Below are positions 32,366-37,496 of a stretch of DNA of 37,496 bases, in pieces. How positions within the stretch are numbered: position 1 is the stretch's first letter; each line of letters begins with the position of its first letter. The translations under genes and the position numbers were made by a program. Source of the stretch: Pseudacidobacterium sp036264445. Its GTDB lineage: Bacteria; Acidobacteriota; Terriglobia; Terriglobales; Acidobacteriaceae. Under the pieces are notes generated by a model. It ran no database searches. It had not been told where the DNA came from and was given only the letters and a program-made list of their open reading frames with translations. The DNA is taken from positions 1-37,496 of the forward strand of contig DATAQW010000061.1 of the NCBI GenBank assembly GCA_036264445.1, in the 5' to 3' direction.

Positions 32366-34876
32366 TCAATTTGATTGAGATGGTTTGCGGGACGCCTGCG
32401 CCTGTTCTGTTAGATCTGTAACTGTCAGATTCAGCTTTCTGTCAAAGGAAATAGTACCGGCAACGCCACTTTTCGTCGCTCCTTTTGTTACCTGCGACCG
32501 ATCCAGTACAAGCTTGGCATTCTTGACTGCGCCATCGGCTTTCCAGTGATCGAAACGCGTTAGCTCGTCGGGACCGTCGGTGAGCGCGCCCTGTGTCCAG
32601 TCCCAACTAAATGTGCCTTGCGCAGAACGCGACAGGTCATCCGCAGAATAGCCCGACATTTCAAGCTGTGTATTCACGCTCACTGTGCCGGATGCGTGCT
32701 GGCCGTGCCAGAGGTTGGAAACGGCGATCGCATTGGCGTGCGTCAGTTGCGCATCGAAGCTGTAGTGCGGCGTACTGCCGGATGCGTCCATTGTTCCGGT
32801 GGCGTGAACAGTGCCGTTCAACGTATGGCCATCGATAGAAAGAAACTGGATTGTGCGCCCTTCGATGCGAAGCTGACTGCTCGCATCATGAATCGCAAGC
32901 GGGCCAAGCGCGAATGTGGAGACATGTACTGTCCCGTTGAGCACGGGCCATTGAGGCTTGTTGCGGTCAAGGCGGGCGAGAAGCTGTAGCAGCTCATTGT
33001 GTTCATCTGCACCGAGCAACGCGGATTGCAGCACTGCTGCATCAAGGTCTGGAGTCGTAAGCGAGAATTCGTACACGCATGCCTGATCTGAACAATGCAC
33101 AGGCATCGTTGCCGAGAGGGTGACAGGAATTTTCTGAAAGACGGCAGTAACCGGCTCCCAGATGATCTGCTCAGGAGAAAAAGCTGCCTGCGCGGAAGTA
33201 ATCTCAACGGGGCCTGAGAGAAAACCGGCGCGGAATTCTGCGTTTTTCAGCCGCAGCGTGCCCTCTGTGGTTGTCGTTGAGGTGGGGCCATCAGAAGCGC
33301 TTACCTGAGGCAGCCAGGGACTGCGAACTGTCAGGTCCATTTCCGCTTCTCCTTGCGGGGTAAGCGGGGAAATAACATTTGGCAGCAAGCCGACGCCAAT
33401 AGCAACGGGCCGCAGGTCTGTGATGGATGCGTTGCCGTTGAAGTGCAGAGTGAATGCTGATGGGGTGAAGCTGCCAGCTATTGTAAGGGGCGTGGCTCCC
33501 CCGAGAGAGAGGCTCGTGTTTTCAATACGCAGAAGAGTAGAAGCTGATAGGGCAAGCTGTTTTTTTCTGGTTCTAGGCGATGTTGGTGCGGCGTTTCCGT
33601 CTGCAACGATGTGTACGACAGGAACGAGCAGCGGGACATTCATTTCAGGGGTTCGAATAGACAGACCATTTACTGTGAGGTTGCCTGTGAGCTGTTTGCG
33701 GTAGTCCAATGTGCCTTGCATCCTTCCAGTGACCTGCGCGGATCCAGCAAATCCATTGCGAGTGAGACGCAGTGCTGCTAGTCCAAAGGTTGCGGGTACG
33801 TTCTGGATGCGAAGTTGAAGCGCGGGCACTGGATGCTCTATGTCCGGGATATTGCCGGTCAGTAATAGATGGCCGGCGTCAATGGGCCAGAAGCAGGTCA
33901 GATCTGTGATGGAATGCGAAGGCTGCTGGTAGCCGCCCTGGCAGGTTGCGTCCACATTGAAGGGTTCAATTGGAGAAAATTCCTGACGGTGCATTCCAGC
34001 GATGCGAATGCGTGTTTTGAATTGAGGCTCAAAGACACTGCCAGTGACGTCGCCAGTTACTTCCAGATTCGCTCGCCATCCGGACTCGATGCCGAAAAGC
34101 AGGCGGCTGATCTGCCCTAGCGGCGCGTTTGACCACTCAGCATGCAGGTTGATCGGCATTGCGCCGAGTTCCGCAGCGCGTTTCAACGAACCTTCCACGC
34201 GCATTGTGCCGGTGTCGGACAAGCCGAGATCAAGATCAGTGCGGACTGGCTGCGCCTCCAGGCGAATGCGCCATTCGTCGGGCTCGGCGAGCCACATCGC
34301 AAAGTCCGCATTCAGGAAGGAAAACGGCTTCTTTTCTGCGCCGATCTTGAAGTTTACGCGCGCATTACTGGCTTCAATATAGGGGAAGCGAGGGGACTGG
34401 CTGGCGCGGCGTTGCGTTGTCGGTGCGTTGGGAATGTGCGAGGCTTGCAGCAAGATAGTTCCGAGATTCCAGTGCCCTTCGGAGTTGCGCACCAGATTGA
34501 CGCTGGGCTGGTCGAGGCTGATGCGTCCAATTTCGAGCCGTCCCCTCCAGAGCGAACTGATACGAATGGCCGCGTCCACGCTGGGCGCGCGCAATGCCGG
34601 TTCTGCTCCGAATGCCGGATCTTCCTCCACCACAAAATTGCTGAGTTCGAGATCGGGACGGGGCAGCAGGCGCAGCGTAACAGACGACAGATGGACCGGG
34701 CGGCCAAGTCCACGACTGATAGCGTCCGCAATCTGGCGTTGATAGCGGTTCATATTAATGAGCGGAGGCAGGACGAGTGCAATCGCCAGAAGGCTCAGGG
34801 CTGCGAAAAGGATCCAGTATCTGGTTCGGGGTTTACGTACGGCTTCGCTCATTACTTTCACTGCTGATTGCACCAT
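32366..34876 (-). CDS. AsmA-family inner-membrane protein
   Basis: An 836-residue protein with one N-terminal membrane anchor (about residues 19-37, RYWILFAALSLLAIALVLPP), then a very long, beta-rich periplasmic region. The AsmA start motif is clear: MNRYQRQIADAISRGLGRPV followed by HLSSVTLRLLPRPDLELSNF and PALRAPSVDAAIRISSLWRG. Later AsmA-like repeats include GSAQVTGRMQGTLDYRKQL and GTVSVNTQLEMSGYSADDLS. AsmA-family proteins (AsmA, YhdP, TamB) form bridges thought to move phospholipid to the outer membrane; this one's cargo is not known. The start is uncertain: GTG 34891, ATG 34876 and ATG 34852 are in frame and none has an ideal ribosome site. It is a single gene. Confidence 0.85.
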   Translation of the reverse strand: MVQSAVKVMSEAVRKPRTRYWILFAALSLLAIALVLPPLINMNRYQRQIADAISRGLGRPVHLSSVTLRLLPRPDLELSNFVVEEDPAFGAEPALRAPSVDAAIRISSLWRGRLEIGRISLDQPSVNLVRNSEGHWNLGTILLQASHIPNAPTTQRRASQSPRFPYIEASNARVNFKIGAEKKPFSFLNADFAMWLAEPDEWRIRLEAQPVRTDLDLGLSDTGTMRVEGSLKRAAELGAMPINLHAEWSNAPLGQISRLLFGIESGWRANLEVTGDVTGSVFEPQFKTRIRIAGMHRQEFSPIEPFNVDATCQGGYQQPSHSITDLTCFWPIDAGHLLLTGNIPDIEHPVPALQLRIQNVPATFGLAALRLTRNGFAGSAQVTGRMQGTLDYRKQLTGNLTVNGLSIRTPEMNVPLLVPVVHIVADGNAAPTSPRTRKKQLALSASTLLRIENTSLSLGGATPLTIAGSFTPSAFTLHFNGNASITDLRPVAIGVGLLPNVISPLTPQGEAEMDLTVRSPWLPQVSASDGPTSTTTTEGTLRLKNAEFRAGFLSGPVEITSAQAAFSPEQIIWEPVTAVFQKIPVTLSATMPVHCSDQACVYEFSLTTPDLDAAVLQSALLGADEHNELLQLLARLDRNKPQWPVLNGTVHVSTFALGPLAIHDASSQLRIEGRTIQFLSIDGHTLNGTVHATGTMDASGSTPHYSFDAQLTHANAIAVSNLWHGQHASGTVSVNTQLEMSGYSADDLSRSAQGTFSWDWTQGALTDGPDELTRFDHWKADGAVKNAKLVLDRSQVTKGATKSGVAGTISFDRKLNLTVTDLTEQAQASRKPSQSN

Positions 34877-35140
34877 ATCATCTGGGAACACCCCTAATGT
34901 AGGCCTCTCCTCACAGAACTGACGACAAGGTTGTGGTCGAGCATGGTTGCAACTCAGGACTGATGAAGGCCATCGTATGGACAGAAGAAGAGTATGGTTC
35001 TGAAAAGCAGGCAGAATACGAGACTTTTACGATAAAAGCTTTACAATTAAGACCCCGTCTTTTCGCTGCACGAACATACAGGCTTAAAATAGAACGCGGC
35101 CAGTGCATGATACGACATTTCAGGAAAAGAGGTAGCTGGT

Positions 35141-36496
35141 GTGGAAACTACAAGGGAGACGTCGCATGCGGCCTACACAGAGCACGTCAATCCTCAATGG
35201 GTACGTTTGCTGAACTTGTTAGGCATGAATGCTGAGTATGAGGTTTGCCAAGACGAAGAGCTGCGCACGCGTGACGGACGAGTGATCCTGGATTTTCTTT
35301 CCGGATATTGTGTCTACAATGCCGGACACAATCATCCACGAATCGTGGAAGCTGTCCGCAGAGAGTTGGAAAGCTGCGGCCCTACGATGCTGCAAAGCCA
35401 TGTGTCTGTGAGCGCTGGAGAGCTTGCGGAGAAACTCAGTTCGCGCGCCGGCGGAAGGTTGAGCAAAGTCTTTTTCACAAGTTCAGGCAGTGAAGGCGTA
35501 GAAACCGCAATCAAATTTTCGCGCGCCACTACGGGCCGTGACGGCTTGCTCGCTGCCAGAAATGCATTTCATGGATTGACGTGCGGCTCGCTCTCGCTCA
35601 TGGATCATCGTTTCTGGTCTGAGGGGTTTGGCTCTCCGCTACCGAATGTTACGTTTGTTGATTTCGGCGATCTCAAAGCGCTTGAAGCTTCCCTTGCGAC
35701 GCGCCAGTATGCCGCACTTTTTCTTGAGCCCATTCAGGGTGAAGGTGGTATCGTTCTGCCGCCGGAGGGATATCTTGAACAGGCGCAGGCGCTGTGCAGA
35801 AAGCATGGAACGCTCTTTGTGCTGGACGAAGTGCAGACCGGGCTTTATCGTACCGGTAGATTTCTTGCGGCCCACCACTACACGCTTGATCCCGACATGG
35901 TGATTCTAGCCAAGGCGCTCAGCGGTGGACTCATTCCGGTAGGCGCGGTGTTGATGACTGACAGTATTTATAACAGCGTGTATTCTTCATTGCGCAAGGC
36001 ACTTGTGCACGCATCCACTTATAGCGAGAACGCACTTGCAATGCGGGCAGGATTGAGCACGATCGATGTTCTGGAAAGCGAGGGGCTTGGCGATCGCGCG
36101 CTGCATGTGGGGGAAGTATTTCGCGAGCAATTGAGAGACGCGCTTGCCGGATATGAGATGGTGTCCTGCGTGCGGGGTCTGGGATTTTTTAATGGGATAT
36201 TGTTTGGCGCGCCCCAGTCGCCCGGCTTGCGGTTGTCGTATGAAACATTCCGGCGCATTCACCCGGCAATGTTCGGGCAGGTTATAGTGATGCGGCTCTA
36301 TCGCGAGCATGGGATTCTGACACAGATATGTGGCAATAACTTTATGGTGCTTAAAGCTGCTCCGCCATTGAATGCAAGCGAAGCAAGCCTGGAGCACTTC
36401 GTGGCCGCGTTGCAACAAGTCATGGACGCGGTGCATTCATCCAAGCGTTTCTGGCAGGATACCTTGCAGCTTGTGGGCCGAGCTGCAAAAATTTGA
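35141..36496 (+). CDS. Class III PLP-dependent aminotransferase
   Basis: A 451-residue aminotransferase of fold type I, class III. The PLP phosphate-binding loop is FFTSSGSEGVETAIKFSR (about 111-128). Asp229 in LFVLDEVQTGLYRTGR pairs with the pyridine nitrogen, and Lys258 in ILAKALSGGLIPVGAV forms the Schiff base. The AARNAFHGLTCGSLSLMDH motif matches acetylornithine/putrescine-type enzymes, but substrate cannot be read from sequence. The GTG start has GAGG eight bases upstream. It is 109 bases upstream of a type III polyketide synthase on the same strand, so it may supply or modify an amine in that pathway; this link is inferred. A weak -10 TAAAAT lies near 35085. Confidence 0.9.
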   Translation: METTRETSHAAYTEHVNPQWVRLLNLLGMNAEYEVCQDEELRTRDGRVILDFLSGYCVYNAGHNHPRIVEAVRRELESCGPTMLQSHVSVSAGELAEKLSSRAGGRLSKVFFTSSGSEGVETAIKFSRATTGRDGLLAARNAFHGLTCGSLSLMDHRFWSEGFGSPLPNVTFVDFGDLKALEASLATRQYAALFLEPIQGEGGIVLPPEGYLEQAQALCRKHGTLFVLDEVQTGLYRTGRFLAAHHYTLDPDMVILAKALSGGLIPVGAVLMTDSIYNSVYSSLRKALVHASTYSENALAMRAGLSTIDVLESEGLGDRALHVGEVFREQLRDALAGYEMVSCVRGLGFFNGILFGAPQSPGLRLSYETFRRIHPAMFGQVIVMRLYREHGILTQICGNNFMVLKAAPPLNASEASLEHFVAALQQVMDAVHSSKRFWQDTLQLVGRAAKI

Positions 36497-36605
36497 GGAT
36501 TTATCTCGATTATTTGCCGCTCAAAGTGACAGAATCGATACATTTATGGGAAGACATAGTCGCTTTCTGTATCTATTCTGATTATGAATGAGGGCCCCAC
36601 ACTCC

Positions 36606-37496
36606 ATGCGAATTCTGAGCACCGCGACGGCATATCCTCCTTACTATTTCACACAGCAACAAGTAGTTACCGCGCTCCAGGAATATTGGGGCAGCGACAC
36701 CGACAAGGGACGAATACTAGAACGCCTGCATCTTCGTACCGGAGTAGACGGCCGTTATTTCTCGCGCAAGCTTGAGGAATATCGCGATCTCGATACCTGG
36801 GGCAAGACAAATGACGTCTGGATTGAAGTCGCCGAGGAGTTGGGCGAGCGAGCGATTGACTGCGCCCTGAAAATAGCAGGAATAACTCGTGAGCAGATCA
36901 ACTCCATCTTCTTTGTCTCTGTTACTGGAATTGCCAGTCCGTCCATTGATGCGAAACTAGTAAACCGTATGGGGCTTTCACGGAATATCAAGCGGAACCC
37001 GATATTTGGACTGGGCTGCGTGGCGGGCGCTGCCGGACTGGCCCGCGCGGCTGATTATGTGCGTGCTTATCCAGATCAGATTGCTGTATTGCTTTCTGTC
37101 GAACTGTGCTCGCTTACCTGGCAGCGCGATGACATTTCTGTAGCGAATCTCATTTCCTCCGGACTATTTGGCGACGGCGCGGCGGCTGTACTGATTGCCG
37201 GCGAAAAAGTGGAGCTTCCAGGGCCGAGGATCGTGGCAAGCCGTCAGGTTTTTTATCCGGAAACACAGGATGTGATGGGATGGAAGGTCTCTGAGCGGGG
37301 CTTCAATATTGTGCTTTCACCGGACGTCCCTGCGGTCGTCCGTGAAAACCTGGGACGTGATGTGGATGCCTTTCTTGCGAGCCAGAGTCTAACACGCAGT
37401 GATATCGGATCGTGGATCATGCACACGGGTGGGCCGAAGGTGTTGGAAGCAACGGCCGATGCGCTTGATCTCAGGAATGGCCAGCTCGACGTTTCG
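36606..37496 (+). CDS. Type III polyketide synthase (partial, 3' end missing)
   Basis: The first 297 residues of a chalcone/stilbene synthase-like enzyme, open at the right edge. It carries the acyl-accepting Cys138 in IFGLGCVAGAAGLARAADYV, the SPSIDAKLVNRMGL segment, the GFGP-like region LISSGLFGDGAAAVLIAG, and the catalytic His273 in WIMHTGGPKVLEA. The catalytic Asn would lie beyond the window. Such enzymes extend a CoA starter with malonyl-CoA to make alkyl-resorcinols, pyrones or phloroglucinols; starter and length are unknown. An in-frame ATG at 36588 would add six residues; I prefer 36606 (MRILSTATAYPP), like other bacterial members. Confidence 0.92.
   Translation, partial: MRILSTATAYPPYYFTQQQVVTALQEYWGSDTDKGRILERLHLRTGVDGRYFSRKLEEYRDLDTWGKTNDVWIEVAEELGERAIDCALKIAGITREQINSIFFVSVTGIASPSIDAKLVNRMGLSRNIKRNPIFGLGCVAGAAGLARAADYVRAYPDQIAVLLSVELCSLTWQRDDISVANLISSGLFGDGAAAVLIAGEKVELPGPRIVASRQVFYPETQDVMGWKVSERGFNIVLSPDVPAVVRENLGRDVDAFLASQSLTRSDIGSWIMHTGGPKVLEATADALDLRNGQLDVS

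Noticed and set aside
34933..35235. Plus-strand 100-codon frame overlapping the aminotransferase start
   Set aside because: No family resemblance or ribosome site, and it overlaps the well-supported aminotransferase in another frame.
36584..36775. Plus-strand 63-codon frame
   Set aside because: It is out of frame with the type III polyketide synthase, which covers the same bases with clear family motifs.

Overview
The window looks like ordinary chromosome of an Acidobacteriota member, probably class Terriglobia (the Edaphobacter/Granulicella/Terriglobus group). This is an inference from gene style: a porin-like outer membrane protein ending in SFRYYLP, an ECF sigma/anti-sigma/DUF4097 envelope operon, dispersed 'CAGGTCCTTCG...CTCAGGATGACA' intergenic repeats, and moderately high GC with frequent ATGA overlaps. 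No rRNA, tRNA, CRISPR array, prophage or insertion sequence was seen. About 29 protein genes are supported, two of them cut by the window ends.

Layout. 1-4.3 kb: the start of an ABC exporter (cut by the left edge), an outer-membrane porin-like protein with a Gln/Ala-rich coiled coil and a clean terminator, and a GT-C membrane glycosyltransferase. 4.8-9.2 kb: a tightly coupled five-gene operon (ECF sigma factor, zinc-binding anti-sigma factor, B-box/TM2-like membrane protein, LiaI-like membrane protein, DUF4097 adhesin-like protein), preceded by an ECF-type promoter motif and probably acting as an envelope-stress unit. 9.4-15.0 kb, minus strand: cmk, a winged-helix-like protein with a 171-bp tandem repeat, mutL and a PfkB-family sugar kinase. 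15.1-20.1 kb, plus strand: tandem universal stress protein, Mpo1-like protein, efp, and the hrcA-grpE-dnaJ heat-shock cluster (no dnaK here). 20.3-22.1 kb, minus strand: rsmE, a 22-codon Lys/Ala-rich micro-gene with its own consensus promoter and terminator, and a CPBP-family protease. 22.2-28.1 kb: thiolase, methyltransferase, L-serine ammonia-lyase, YifB/ComM ATPase, ferredoxin-NADP reductase. 28.3-34.9 kb: an unrecognised 360-residue protein, glmS, purS, ppa and a large AsmA-like protein. 35.1 kb to the right edge: a class III aminotransferase followed by a type III polyketide synthase, which may be the left end of a small biosynthetic cluster.

Most genes are housekeeping: nucleotide synthesis (cmk, purS), amino-sugar synthesis (glmS), translation (efp, rsmE), mismatch repair (mutL) and protein folding (hrcA-grpE-dnaJ). 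The most unusual items are the Lys/Ala micro-gene at 21.15-21.31 kb with complete expression signals, the ECF-driven envelope operon, the Asn-tipped EF-P, the expanding repeat protein beside mutL, the orphan protein at 28.3 kb and the aminotransferase/type III PKS pair. Everything here is by eye; no similarity search was run.
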